Below, piece after piece: positions 47,701 to 59,759 of a stretch of 64,000 nucleotides of DNA (position 1 is its first letter; each line of letters starts with the position of its first letter). Location: positions 186,001 to 250,000 of the forward strand of contig NW_027476338.1 of the NCBI RefSeq assembly GCF_051020955.1, read 5' to 3'. The position numbers and the translations under genes were made by a program. The notes beneath the pieces were generated by a model. That model was given only the letters and a program-made list of their open reading frames with translations, was not told the DNA's origin and did no database searches. Source of the stretch: Megalopta genalis (Eukaryota; Arthropoda; Insecta; Hymenoptera; Halictidae).

Positions 47701-49715
47701 AAATCAATGCGAATTAGAAGGCTTATCTTCGAATCCATGCGAAACGGATGATTTAGCTTCACATACTTGTGAATATAAGTGATAATGCTTGAAATGCAGA
47801 TGAAACAAACGAGTTAGCTTCAAATTCATGCGAAACACATGATTTAGATTGAAATCAATGCGGAGTTGAAAGCATAGCATCAAATCCACGAGAATCAAAT
47901 GATTTAGCTTGAGATACTCGCCATATACATGATTTAGCTTCAAATGCAGGCGAAACAAACGAGTTAGCTTCAAATCCATGCGAAACACATGATTTTGCTT
48001 TAAATCAATGCGAAGTCGAGGCTTATCTTCGAATCCATGCGAAATAAATGGTTTAGCTTCAAATACCTGTGATATAAATGATTTAGTTTCAACAGCATGC
48101 GAAACAAACGAGTTAGCTTCAAATCCATGCAAAACACATGATTTAGCTTCAAATCAATGCGAAGTAGAAGGCTTATCTTCGAATCCATGCGAAACAAATG
48201 GTTTAGCTCCAAATGCTTGTGATATACATGATTTAGTTTCAACTGCATGCGAAACAAACGAGTTAGCTTCAAATCCATGCGAAACACATGATTTTGCTTT
48301 AAACCAATGCGAAATAGAAGGCTAACCTTCGAATCCACACGAAACAGATGGTTTAGCTTCAAATACTTGTAATATACATGATTTATCTTCAACAGCATGC
48401 GAAACAAACGAGTTAGCTTCAAATCCATGTGAAACACTTGATTTAGGTTCAAATCAAAGCGAAGTAGAAGGATTATCTACGAATCCATGCGAAACAAATG
48501 GTTTAGCTTCAAATACTTGTGATATACATGATTTACATTCAACAGCATGCGAAACAAACGAGTTAGCCTCAAATCCAAACGAAACACATGATTTAGCTTT
48601 AAATCAATGCGAAGTAGAAAGCTTATCTTCGAATCCATGCGAAACAAATGGATTAGCTTCCAATACTTGTGATATACATGATTTAGCTTCAAATGCTGGC
48701 GAAACAAACGAGTTAGGTTCAAATCCATGCGAAACACATGTTTTGGCTTAATATTCATGCGAAACAAATGGTTTAGCTTCAAATTCTTGTGATATACATA
48801 ATTCAGTTTCAACTGCATGCGAAACAAACGAGTTAGCTTCAAATCCATGCGAAACACATGATTTAGCTGCAAATCAATGCGAAGTAGGAGGGTTACCTAC
48901 GAATCCAGGCGAAACAAATGGATTAGCTTCAATTACCTGTGACATACATGATTTAGCTTCTACTGCATGCGATACAAACGAGTTATCTTTCCATCCATGC
49001 GAAACACATGATTTAGCTCCAAATCAATGCGAAGTAGAAGGCGTCGATCCACATCCAAGCGAAACAAATGGATTCGCTTCAAATACTTGTGATATACATG
49101 ATTTAGCTTCAACTGCATGAGAGACAAACGAGATAGCTTCAAATCCAGGGGAAGCACATGATTGAAATTCGAATCAATGCGAAGTAGAATTCATAGCTTC
49201 GAATCCATGCGAAACAAATGGTTTAGCTTCAAATACTAGTGATATACATGATTTAGCTTCAACAGCATGCGAAACCAACGAGTTAGCATCAAATCCAAGC
49301 GAAGCACATGATTTAGGTTTAAACCAATGCGAAGTAGAAGGCTTATCTTCGAATCCATGCGAAACAAATTGTTTAGCTACAAATACTTGTGATACACACA
49401 ATTTAGCTTCAACTGCATGCGAAATAAACGAGTTAGCTTTAAATCCAAGCGAAACACATGATTTAGCTTCAAATCAATGCGAAGTAGAAGGCTTAGCTTC
49501 AAATCCTTGCGAAACGAATGATTGAACATCAAATACTTGCGAATATATGTGATATCGCTTCTAATACAGGAGAAAACGACGAGTTAGCTGCAAATCCATG
49601 CGAAACACATGATTTAGCTTCAAATCAATGCGAAGCAGAAGTCTGATCTTCGAATCCATGCGTAACAAATGGTTTAGCTTCAAATACTGGTGATATACAT
49701 GATTTAGATTCAACT
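44732..49715 (+). repeat. 4984-bp block, copy 1
   Basis: A 4984-bp block repeated directly at 49716. The two copies share rare variants such as GCCATGCGAAACACATG after AAAAG (45360, 50343), CCATGGGAATC, GGCTATCC, GAAATAGAAGG and GTCGAGGCTTATC. Their left ends, and the point after copy 2, share the same 21 bases beginning GCATGCGAAAC (44732, 49716, 54490). The length is 166 units plus 4 bp, so it is not a whole number of 150-bp HORs. Long frames are open on the minus strand (474 codons at 46338-47762) and on the plus strand (290 codons at 46910-47782), overlapping each other. Confidence 0.92.
46201..46410 (+). repeat. 210-bp segment present in copy 1, absent from copy 2
   Basis: Seven units present here have no counterpart in copy 2 (expected near 51185). 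The segment is bracketed by direct repeats: about 46171-46232 and 46381-46442 share CCATGCGAAACAAGTGG followed by the D-E sequence ACTTGTGATATACATG. Copy 2 has the left repeat's TTTAGTTTCA joined to the right repeat's TTCAACAGCATGCG. The segment itself holds diverged units with AAATCTAAGTGTAACG, CCATCCGAAG and GCGATATAATTG. Loss from copy 2 by exchange between the direct repeats is the simplest reading. Confidence 0.88.
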
Positions 49716-52700
49716 GCATGCGAAACAAACGAGTTAACTTCAAGTCCAAGCGAAAAACATGATTTATCATCAAGTCAACGCGAAGTTGACGGCTTAGCTT
49801 CAAATCCATGCGAAACGAATGATTTAGCTTCACATACTTGAGAATATAAGTGATATAGCTTCAAATGCAGGCGAAACGTACGAGTTAGCTTCAAACGCAT
49901 GCGAAACACATGATTTAGCATCTAATCAATGCGAAGTAGAAGGCTGATCTTCGAATCCATGCGAAACAAATGGTTTAGCTTCAAATACTTGTGATATGCA
50001 TGATTTAGCTTCAACAGAATGCGGAACAAACGAGTTGGCTTCAAACCCATGCGAAACGCATGATTTACCAGCTAATAAATGCGAAGTAGAAGGCTGATCT
50101 TCGAATCCATGCGAAGCAAGTGGTTTGGCTTCAAATACTTGTGATACACTTGATTTAGCTTCAACAGCATGCGAAGCAAACGAGTTAGCTTCAAATCCAT
50201 GCGAACACATGATTTAGCTTCAAATCAATGCGAAGTAGGAGGATTATCTTCGAATCCATGCGAAACAAATGGTTTAGCTTCAAACACTTGTGATATACAT
50301 GATTTAGCTTCAACAGCATGCGAAACAAACGAGTTAGCTTCAAAAGCCATGCGAAACACATGATTTAGCTTCAAATCGATGCGAAGTAGAAGGCATAGCT
50401 TCAAATCCATGGGAATCAAATGGTTTAGCTTCAAATACTTGTGATATACATGATTTAGTTTCAACTGCATGCGAAACAAACGAGTTAGTTTCAAATCCAT
50501 GCGAAACACATGATTTAGCATCAAATCAATGCGAAGTAGAAGGCTCATCTTCGAATCCATGCGAAACAAATGGTTTAGCTCCAAATGCTTGTGATATACA
50601 TGATTTAGTTTCAACTGCATGCGAAACGAACGAGTTAGCTTCACATCCATGCGAAACAAATGATTTAGCTTCAAATCAATGCGAAGCAGAAGGCTGATCT
50701 TCGAATCCATGCGAATCAAATGTTTTAGCTTCAAATACTTGTGATATACATGATTTAGATTCAAGAGCATGCGAAATAAACGAGTTAGCTTCAAATCCAT
50801 GCGAAACACATGATTTTGCTTCAATTCAATGCGAGGTTGGAGGCTTATCTTCGAATTCATGCGAAACAAATGGTTTAGCTTCAAATACTTGTGATATACA
50901 TGATTTACATTCAACAGCAAGCGAAACAAACGAGTTAGCCTCAAATTCAAGCGAAACACATGATTTAGCTTCAAATCAATACGAATTAGAAGGCTTATCT
51001 TCGAATCCATGCGAAACGTATGATTTAGCTTCACATACTTGTGAATATAAGTGATAATGCTTGAAATGCAGATGAAACAAACGAGTTAGCTTCAAATCCA
51101 TGCGAAACACATGATTTAGCATCAAATCTATGCGAAGTAGAAGGCTTATCTTCGAATCCATGCGAAACAAGTGGTTTAGTTTCAAATACTTGTGATATAC
51201 ATGATTTAGCTTCAACAGCATGCGAAACAAACGAGTTAGCTTCAAATCCATGCGAAACACATGATTTAGCTTCAAACCAATGCGAAGAAGGAGGATTATC
51301 TTCGAATCCATGCGAAACAAATGGTTTAGCTTCAAACAATTGTGATATACATGATTTAGCTTCAACAGCATGCGAATCAAACGAGTTAGCTTCAAAAACC
51401 ATGCGAAACACATGATTTAGCTTCAAATCGATGCGAAGTAGAAGGCATAGCTTCAAATCCATGGGAATCAAATGGTTTAGCTTCAAATACTTGTGATATA
51501 CATGACTTAGCTTCAACAGCATGCGAAACAAACGAGTTAGCTTCAAATCCAAGCGAAGCATATGATTTCGTTTCAAATCAATGCGAAGTAGAAGGCTGAT
51601 CTCCGAATCCACACGAAACAGATTGTTTAGATTCAAATACTTGTGATATACTTGATTTAGCTTCAACAGCATGCGAAACAAACGTGTTAGCTTCAAATCC
51701 ATGCGAAACACTTGATTTAGCTCCAAATAAATGCGAAGTAGAAGGCATAGCTTCAAATCCATGGGAATCAAATGGTTTATCTTCAAATACTTGTGATATG
51801 CATGACTTATATTCAACTGCATGCGAAACAAACGAGTTAGCTTCAAATCCATGCGAAACACATGATTTAAATTCAAATCAATGCGAACTAGAAGGGTTAT
51901 CATCAAATCCGTGCGAATCAAATGGTTTTGCTTCAAATACTTGTGATATACATGATTTAGCTTCAACAGCAAGCGAAAGAAACGAGTTAGCTTCAAATCC
52001 ATGCGAAACACATGATTTAGCATCAAATCTATGCGAAGTAGAAGGCTTATCTTCGAATCCATGCGAAACAAGTGGTTTAGTTTCAAATACTTGTGATATA
52101 CATGATTTAGCTTCAACTGCATGCGAAACAAACGAGTTAGCTTCAAATCCATGCGAAACACATGATTTTGCTTTAAATCAATGCGAAATAGAAGGCTATC
52201 CTTCGAATCCACACGAAACAGATGGTTTAGCTTCAAATACTTGTAATATACATGATTTATCTTCAACAGCATGCGAAACAAACGTGTTAACTTCAAATCC
52301 ATACGAAACACATCATTTAGCTTCAACTCAATGCGAGGTTGGAGGCTTATCTTCGAATTCATGCGAAACAAATGGTTTAGCTTCAAATACTTGTGATATA
52401 CATAATTTACATTCAACAGCAAGCGAAACAAACGAGTTAGCCTCAAATTCAAGCGAAACACATGATTTAGCATCAAATCAATGCGAATTAGAAGGCTTAT
52501 CTTCGAATCCATGCGAAACGGATGATTTAGCTTCACATACTTGTGAATATAAGTGATAATGCTTGAAATGCAGATGAAACAAACGAGTTAGCTTCAAATT
52601 CATGCGAAACACATGATTTAGATTGAAATCAATGCGGAGTTGAAAGCATAGCATCAAATCCACGAGAATCAAATGATTTAGCTTGAGATACTCGCCATAT

Positions 52701-54489
52701 ACATGATTTAGCTTCAAATGCAGGCGAAACAAACGAGTTAGCTTCAAATCCATGCGAAACACATGATTTTGCTTTAAATCAATGCGAAGTCGAGGCTTAT
52801 CTTCGAATCCATGCGAAATAAATGGTTTAGCTTCAAATACCTGTGATATAAATGATTTAGTTTCAACAGCATGCGAAACAAACGAGTTAGCTTCAAATCC
52901 ATGCAAAACACATGATTTAGCTTCAAATCAATGCGAAGTAGAAGGCTTATCTTCGAATCCATGCGAAACAAATGGTTTAGCTCCAAATGCTTGTGATATA
53001 CATGATTTAGTTTCAACTGCATGCGAAACAAACGAGTTAGCTTCAAATCCATGCGAAACACATGATTTTGCTTTAAACCAATGCGAAATAGAAGGCTAAC
53101 CTTCGAATCCACACGAAACAGATGGTTTAGCTTCAAATACTTGTAATATACATGATTTATCTTCAACAGCATGCGAAACAAACGAGTTAGCTTCAAATCC
53201 ATGTGAAACACTTGATTTAGGTTCAAATCAAAGCGAAGTAGAAGGATTATCTACGAATCCATGCGAAACAAATGGTTTAGCTTCAAATACTTGTGATATA
53301 CATGATTTACATTCAACAGCATGCGAAACAAACGAGTTAGCCTCAAATCCAAACGAAACACATGATTTAGCTTTAAATCAATGCGAAGTAGAAAGCTTAT
53401 CTTCGAATCCATGCGAAACAAATGGATTAGCTTCCAATACTTGTGATATACATGATTTAGCTTCAAATGCTGGCGAAACAAACGAGTTAGGTTCAAATCC
53501 ATGCGAAACACATGTTTTGGCTTAATATTCATGCGAAACAAATGGTTTAGCTTCAAATTCTTGTGATATACATAATTCAGTTTCAACTGCATGCGAAACA
53601 AACGAGTTAGCTTCAAATCCATGCGAAACACATGATTTAGCTGCAAATCAATGCGAAGTAGGAGGGTTACCTACGAATCCAGGCGAAACAAATGGATTAG
53701 CTTCAATTACCTGTGACATACATGATTTAGCTTCTACTGCATGCGATACAAACGAGTTATCTTTCCATCCATGCGAAACACATGATTTAGCTCCAAATCA
53801 ATGCGAAGTAGAAGGCGTCGATCCACATCCAAGCGAAACAAATGGATTCGCTTCAAATACTTGTGATATACATGATTTAGCTTCAACTGCATGAGAGACA
53901 AACGAGATAGCTTCAAATCCAGGGGAAGCACATGATTGAAATTCGAATCAATGCGAAGTAGAATTCATAGCTTCGAATCCATGCGAAACAAATGGTTTAG
54001 CTTCAAATACTAGTGATATACATGATTTAGCTTCAACAGCATGCGAAACCAACGAGTTAGCATCAAATCCAAGCGAAGCACATGATTTAGGTTTAAACCA
54101 ATGCGAAGTAGAAGGCTTATCTTCGAATCCATGCGAAACAAATTGTTTAGCTACAAATACTTGTGATACACACAATTTAGCTTCAACTGCATGCGAAATA
54201 AACGAGTTAGCTTTAAATCCAAGCGAAACACATGATTTAGCTTCAAATCAATGCGAAGTAGAAGGCTTAGCTTCAAATCCTTGCGAAACGAATGATTGAA
54301 CATCAAATACTTGCGAATATATGTGATATCGCTTCTAATACAGGAGAAAACGACGAGTTAGCTGCAAATCCATGCGAAACACATGATTTAGCTTCAAATC
54401 AATGCGAAGCAGAAGTCTGATCTTCGAATCCATGCGTAACAAATGGTTTAGCTTCAAATACTGGTGATATACATGATTTAGATTCAACT
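49716..54489 (+). repeat. 4984-bp block, copy 2 (4774 bp after a 210-bp loss)
   Basis: Direct copy of 44732-49715 at an offset of 4984 bp up to about 51190 and 4774 bp after that. Few base differences were seen, for example TTAGTTTCAAATCC near 50487 against TTAGATTCAAATCC near 45503. Loss of the 210 bp, a multiple of 3, removes the sequence that ended a frame in copy 1, so the minus-strand open frame becomes 501 codons (51031-52536). At 54490 the sequence leaves the block within a type A unit. Confidence 0.92.
51031..52536 (-). other. Longest open frame (501 codons), probably not a gene
   Basis: The minus strand is open for 501 codons and reads decapeptide repeats of the kind LKLNHVFRMD, rich in Leu, Lys, Arg and His, before passing into FEANSFVSHA-type repeats after a frame slip in the DNA. 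It has no unique N- or C-terminal domain, no signal peptide and no visible ribosome site or promoter. The opposite strand is open over part of the same bases (51684-52556, 290 codons). Both follow from a repeat unit divisible by 3. The equivalent frame in the duplicate (46338-47762) differs at its end because of the 210-bp indel. I would not annotate a protein without transcript evidence. Confidence 0.15.
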
Positions 54490-54660
54490 GCATGCGAAAC
54501 AAACGAGTTAGCTTCAAATTCAGGCGAAACACATGATTTAGCTTCAAATTCATTCGAAACACGTGGTTCAGCTTCAAATCCATTCGAGACGAATAGTTTA
54601 TCTTCAAAAACTTGTTTAATACATGATTTAGCTACAACTGCATGTGAAACAAACGAGTTA
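54490..54660 (+). repeat. Diverged units downstream of the 4984-bp pair
   Basis: Units here carry GCTTCAAATTCAGG, AATTCATTCGAAAC, ACGTGGTTCAGC and CATTCGAGACG. They match 59520-59690 in the later segment at an offset of 5030 bp. Types can still be recognised, but each unit carries several private changes. Confidence 0.75.
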
Positions 54661-54840
54661 GCTGTAAATCCAAGCGAAACACATGATTTAGCTTCAAATC
54701 AATGCGAAGTAGAAGGCTTAGCTTCAAATACAAGCGAAACACATGATTTAGCTTCAAATCAATGCGAAGTAGAAGGCTTAGCTTCAAATACAAGCGGAAA
54801 ACATTATTTAGCTTCAAATCAATGCGATGTAGAAGGGTTA
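54661..54840 (+). repeat. Three tandem 60-bp B-C dimers
   Basis: 54661-54720, 54721-54780 and 54781-54840 are the same 60-bp pair (B then C), with the first two nearly identical and the third changed at several sites (GCGGAAAACATTATT, GCGATGTAG). C reads GGCTTAGCTTCAAAT here, without the TATCTTCG of the main HOR. A period of 60 bp in place of 150 bp shows amplification at the dimer level. Confidence 0.88.
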
Positions 54841-55335
54841 TCTTCGAATCCATGCGAAACAAGTGGTTTAGCTTCAAATACTTGTGATATACGTGATTTT
54901 GCTTCAAATGCAGGCGAATCAAACGAGTTAGCTTCAAATCGATGCGTAACACATGATTTATCTTCAAATAAATGCGATGTAGATGGTTTAGCTTCAAATC
55001 CACGAGAAACGAATGATTTAGATTCAGATACTTGCGATAGAAGTGATATAGCTTCAAATGCAGGCGAAACACATGATTTAGCTTCAAATCAATGCGAAGT
55101 TAAAGGCTTAGCTTCTAATCCATGCGAAACAAATGAATTAGCTTCAAATACTTGCGATATAAGTGATATAGCTTCAAATGCAGGCGAAGCAAACAGTTAG
55201 ATTCAAATTCATGCGAAACACATGATTTAGCTTCAAATGAATGCGAAGTAGAAGGCTTAGCTTCAAATCCATGCGGGACCAATGATTTACCTTCAAATAA
55301 ATGCGATTATAAGTGAAATAGCTTCAAATGCAGGC
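54841..55335 (+). repeat. Diverged segment with ACGTGATTTTGC and GCGATAGAAG units
   Basis: 54830-55065 matches 63135-63370 at an offset of 8305 bp, through the markers ATACGTGATTTTGC, AATCGATGCG, AAATAAATGCGATG, CCACGAGAAACG and GCGATAGAAGTG. The E-type unit at about 55036-55065 is 30 bp, without the extra base of alpha and beta, so it may represent their ancestor. Confidence 0.8.
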
Positions 55336-55636
55336 GAAACACATGATTTAGCTTCAAATCAATGCGAAGTTAAAGGCTTAGCTTCAAATCCATGCGAAAC
55401 AAACGAGTCAGCTTCAAATCCATGCGAAAGAAATGATTTAGCTTCAAATACATGCGAATATAAGTGAAATAGCTTCAAATGCAGGCGAAACACATGATTT
55501 AGCTTCAAATCAATGCGAAGTTAAAGGCTTAGCTTCAAATCCATGCGAAACAAACGAGTCAGCTTCAAATCCATGCGAAAGAAATGATTTAGCTTCAAAT
55601 ACATGCGATATAAGCGATATAGCTTCAAATGCAGGC
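55336..55636 (+). repeat. Two HORs with unit order B-C-A-D-E
   Basis: 55336-55486 (151 bp) and 55487-55636 (150 bp) each read: B (ACACATGATT), C (GAAGTTAAAGG), A (AACGAGTCAGC), D-like (GAAAGAAATG, ending ACATGC) and E-like (TATAAGTG or TATAAGCG, ending GCAGGC). Relative to the main HOR, A has moved from before B to between C and D. The first E unit has 31 bp and the second 30 bp. This is a different HOR organisation surviving in the diverged part. Confidence 0.85.
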
Positions 55637-55755
55637 GGAACAAACAGTTAGCTTCAAATTCATGCGAAACACATGATTTATCTTCAAATCAATGCGAAGT
55701 TAAAGGCTTAGCTTCAAATCCATGCGAAACAAACGAGTCAGCTTCAAATCCATGC

Positions 55756-55965
55756 GGAACACATGATTTAGCTTCAAATCAAAGCGAAGTAGAATGCTTA
55801 GTTTCAATTCCAAGCGAAACGAATGATTGTGCTTCAAATCAATGCGAAGTAGAAGGGTTAGTTTCAAATCCGAGCGAAACACATGATTTAGCTTCTAATC
55901 AATGCGAAGTAGAACGGTTAGTTTCAAATCCGAGCGAAACACATGATTTAGATTCAGATACTTGC
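55756..55965 (+). repeat. 60-bp B-C dimer run
   Basis: Seven 30-bp units alternate B and C types: B 55756, C 55786, B-like 55816, C 55846, B 55876, C 55906 and B 55936. The C units carry TTAGTTTCAA and end in AAGC or GAGC in place of ATGC. The plus frame is open from 55603 to 56040 (145 codons). Confidence 0.85.
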
Positions 55966-58385
55966 GATGTAAATGAAATAACTTCAAATGCAGACGAACG
56001 AACGAGTTATCTTCAAATTATAGCGAAACACATGATTTAGCTTCAAATCAGTGCGATGTAGAAGGCTTAGCTTCAAATCCAAGCGAAACAAATGATATAG
56101 ATTCAGACACTTGTGATAAACATAATTTAGCTTCAACTGCATGCGAAACAAACGAGTTAGCTTCCAATCCAAGGGAAACACATGATTTAGCTTCAAATCA
56201 TGCGAAGTAGAAGGCTTAGCTTCAAATCCGAGCGAAACACATGATTTAGATTCAAATTCTTGTGATATAAATGAAAAATCTTCAAATGCAGACGAACGAA
56301 CGAGTTATCTTCAAATTGAAGCGAAACACATGATTTAGCTTCAAATCAGTGCGATGTAGAAGGCCTAGCTTCAAATCCAAGTGAAACAAATGGTATAGAT
56401 TCAGAAAATTGTGATAAACATGATTTAGCTTCAACTGCATGCGAAACAGTCGAGTCAGCTTCAAATCCAAGGGAAACACTTGGTTTAGCTTCAAATCAAT
56501 GTGATGTAGAAGGTTTAGCTTCAAATCCATGCAAAACGAATTATTTAGCTTCAAGTGCTTGCGATATAAGTGATACTGCTTCAAATGCAGGCGAAGCAAA
56601 CAGTTATATTCAAATTCATGCAAAACACATGATTTAGCTTCAAATGAAGGCGAAGTAGAAGGCTTATCTTCAAATCCAAGCGCAACAAATGCTTTAGATT
56701 CATATACTTGTGATAAACATGATTTAGCTTCAAATCATGCGACGTAGAAGGCTTAGCTTCAAATCCGTGCGAAACATATGATTTAGATTCAAATCAATGC
56801 GAAGTTAAAGGCTTAGCTTCAAATCTATGCGAAACAATTGATTTAGATTCAAATTCTTGCGATATAAGTGATATAGCTTCAAATTGAAGACCAAACGAAC
56901 GAGATATCTTCAAATTCATGCGAAACACATGATTTAGCTTCAAATCAATGCGAAGTTAAAGGCTTAGCTTCAAATCCATGCGATACAAATGATTTAGCTT
57001 TAAATACTTGCGATATAAGTGATATAGCTTCAAATACTTGCAATATAAGTGATATAGCTTCAAATGCAGGCGGAACAAACAGTTAGATTCAAATTCATGC
57101 GAAACACATGATTTAGATTCAAATACTTGCGATATAAATGAAATAACTTCAAATGCAGACGAACGAACGAGTTATCTTCAAATTAATGCGACACACATGA
57201 TTTTGGTTCAAATCAGTGCGAGGTGGAAGGCTTAGCTTCAAATCCAAGCGAAACAAATGGTTTAGATTCAGATACTTGTGATAAACATGATTTAGCTTCA
57301 ACTGCATGCGAAACAAACGAGTTAACTTCAAATACAAGCGAAACACATGATATAGCATCATATTAATGCGAAGGAGAAGGCTTAGATTCAAATACATGAG
57401 TAACAAGAAAGTTTAGCTTCATATACTTGCGAAATACATGATTTAGCTCCAACTGCGTGCGAAACAAACGAGTTAGCTTCAAATCCATGCGGAACTTATG
57501 ATTTAGCTTCAAATCATGCGAAGTAGAAGGCTTAGCTTCAAATCCGTGCGACACACATGATTTAGATTCAAATACTTGCGATATAAATGAAATAAATTCA
57601 AATGCAGACGAACGAACGAGTTATCACCAAATTAAAGCGAAATACATGATTTAGCTTCAAATCAGTGCGACGTAGAAGGCTTAGCTTCAAATCCAAGCGA
57701 AAAACATGGTATAGATTCAGATAATTGTGATAAACATGATTTAGATTCAACTGCATGCGAAACAGACGAGTCAGCTTCAAATCCATGCGAAACACTTGGT
57801 TTAGCTTCAAATCAATGTGATGTAGAAGGTTTAGCTTCAAATCCATGCAAAACGAATGATTTAGCTTCAAGTGCTTGCGATATAAGTGATATAGCTTCAA
57901 ATGCAGGCGAAACAAATAAGTTAGCTTCAAATCCATGCGAAACACAAGATTTAGGTTTAAATCAATGCGAAGTAGAAGGCTTATCTTCAAATCCAAGCGC
58001 AACAAATGCTTTAGATTCAGATACTTATGATAAACATGATTTAGCTTCAAATCATGCGACGTAGAAGGCTTAGCTTCAAATCCGAGCGAAGCATATGATT
58101 TAGATTCAAATCAATGCGAAGTTAAAGGCTTAGCGTCAAATCCATGCGAAACAAATGATTTAGCTTCAAATACTTGCGATATAAGTGATATAGCTTCAAA
58201 TGCAGGCGGAACAAACAATTAGCTTCAAATTCATGCGAAACACATGATTTAGCTTCAAATGAAGGGGAAGTAGAAGGCTTATCTTCAAATCCGAGCGAAA
58301 CACATGATTAAGATTCAAATACTTGCGATATGAATGAAATAACTTCAAATTCAGACGAACGATCGAGTTATCTTCAAATCCTTTC
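55966..58385 (+). repeat. Most diverged stretch, marked by GACGAACGAACGAG units
   Basis: Repeat units remain recognisable, but type order is irregular and length changes are frequent. A signature unit GACGAACGAACGAGTTATC occurs at about 55992, 56290, 57158 and 57608, with variants near 56889 and 58355. Another recurring indel, CAAATCATGCG for CAAATCAATGCG, occurs at 56198, 56733, 57511 and 58050. E-like units with GCGATATAAGTG keep a CG where the main HOR has TGTGAT. I see no non-repeat sequence in it. Confidence 0.8.
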
Positions 58386-59290
58386 GAAACACATGATTTA
58401 GCTTTAAATCAATGCGAAGTAGAAAGCTTATCTTCGAATCCATGCGAAACAAATGGATTAGCTTCCAATACTTGTGATATACATGATTTAGCTTCAAATG
58501 CTGGCGAAACAAACGAGTTAGTTTCAAATCCATGCGAAACACATGGTTTGGCTTAATATTCATGCGAACAAATGGTTTAGCTTCAAATTCTTGTGATATA
58601 CATAATTCAGTTTCAACTGCATGCGAAACAAACGAGTTAGCTTCAAATCCATGCGAAACACATGATTTAGCTGCAAATCAATGCGAAGTAGGAGGGTTAC
58701 CTACGAATCCAGGCGAAACAAATGGATTAGCTTCAATTACCTGTGATATACATGATTTAGCTTCAACTGCATGAGAGACAAACGAGATAGCTTCAAATCC
58801 AGGGGAAGCACATGATTGAAATTCGAATCAATGCGAAGTAGAATTCATAGCTTCGAATCCATGCGAAACAAATGGTTTAGCTTCAAATACTAGTGATATA
58901 CATGATTTAGCTTCAACAGCATGCGAAACAAACGTGTTAGCATCAAATCCAAGCGAAGCACATGATTTAGGTTTAAACCAATGCGAAGTAGAAGGCTTAT
59001 CTTCGAATCCATGCGAAACAAATTGTTTAGCTACAAATACTTGTGATATACACAATTTAGCTTCAACTGCATGCGAAATAAACAAGTTAGCTTTAAATCC
59101 AAGCGAAACACATGATTTAGCTTCAAATCAATGCGAAGTAGAAGGCTTAGCTTCAAATCCTTGCGAAACGAATGATTCAACATCAAATACTTGCGAATAT
59201 ATGTGATATCGCTTCTAATACAGGAGAAAACGACGAGTTAGCTGCAAATCCATGCGAAACACATGATTTAGCTTCAAATCAATGCGAAGT
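58386..59290 (+). repeat. Partial third copy of part of the 4984-bp block
   Basis: Matches about 48580-49635 (and 53354-54409) through GAAAGCTTATCTTCG, CTTAATATTCATGCG, GGGTTACCTACG, CCAGGGGAAGC and ACATGATTGAAATTCG. It lacks 150 bp present in the other copies: at 58731-58770 the left flank ATTACCTGTGA joins the right flank CAACTGCATGAGAG. It also has a one-base loss, CATGCGAACAAATGG, near 58566. Fewer differences than its surroundings suggest it was copied in later than those. Confidence 0.87.
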
Positions 59291-59424
59291 AAAAAACTTA
59301 GCTTCAAATCCATGCGAAACTAATGGTTGAGCTTCTAATACTTGTGATATACATGATTTAGCTTCAACTGCATGCGAAACCAACGAGTAAGCTACAAATC
59401 CAAGCGAAACACACTATTCCGCTT

Positions 59425-59759
59425 CAAATCAGTGCGAAGCAGAAGTCTGATCTTCGAATCCATGCGAAACAAATGGTTTAGCTTCAAATACTGGTGATAT
59501 ACATGATTTAGATTCAACTGCATGCGAAACAAACGAGTTAGCTTCAAATTCAGGCGAAACACATGCTTTAGCTTCAAATTCATTCGAAACACGTGGTTCA
59601 GCTTCAAATCCATTCGAGACGAATAGTTTATCTTCAAAAACTTGTTTAATACATGATTTAGCTACAACTGCATGTGAAACAAACGAGTTAGCTGTAAATC
59701 CAAGCGAAACACATGATTTAGCTTCAAATCAATGCGAAGTAGAAGGCTTAGCTTCAAAT
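59425..59759 (+). repeat. Copy of 54395-54729
   Basis: Offset of 5030 bp, with the same GAAGCAGAAGTCTGATC, CAAATACTGGTG, CATTCGAAACACGTGG and CTTGTTTAATAC variants. A difference is ACATGCTTTAGC for ACATGATTTAGC near 59563. It sits next to the partial third copy of the 4984-bp block, so the two may have been copied together and then separated by a short rearranged piece (59291-59424). Confidence 0.82.

Noticed and set aside
51031..52536. A real 501-codon minus-strand gene
   Set aside because: It consists only of satellite decapeptides, lacks a start region, overlaps an open plus-strand frame and owes its length to the 210-bp deletion in this copy.
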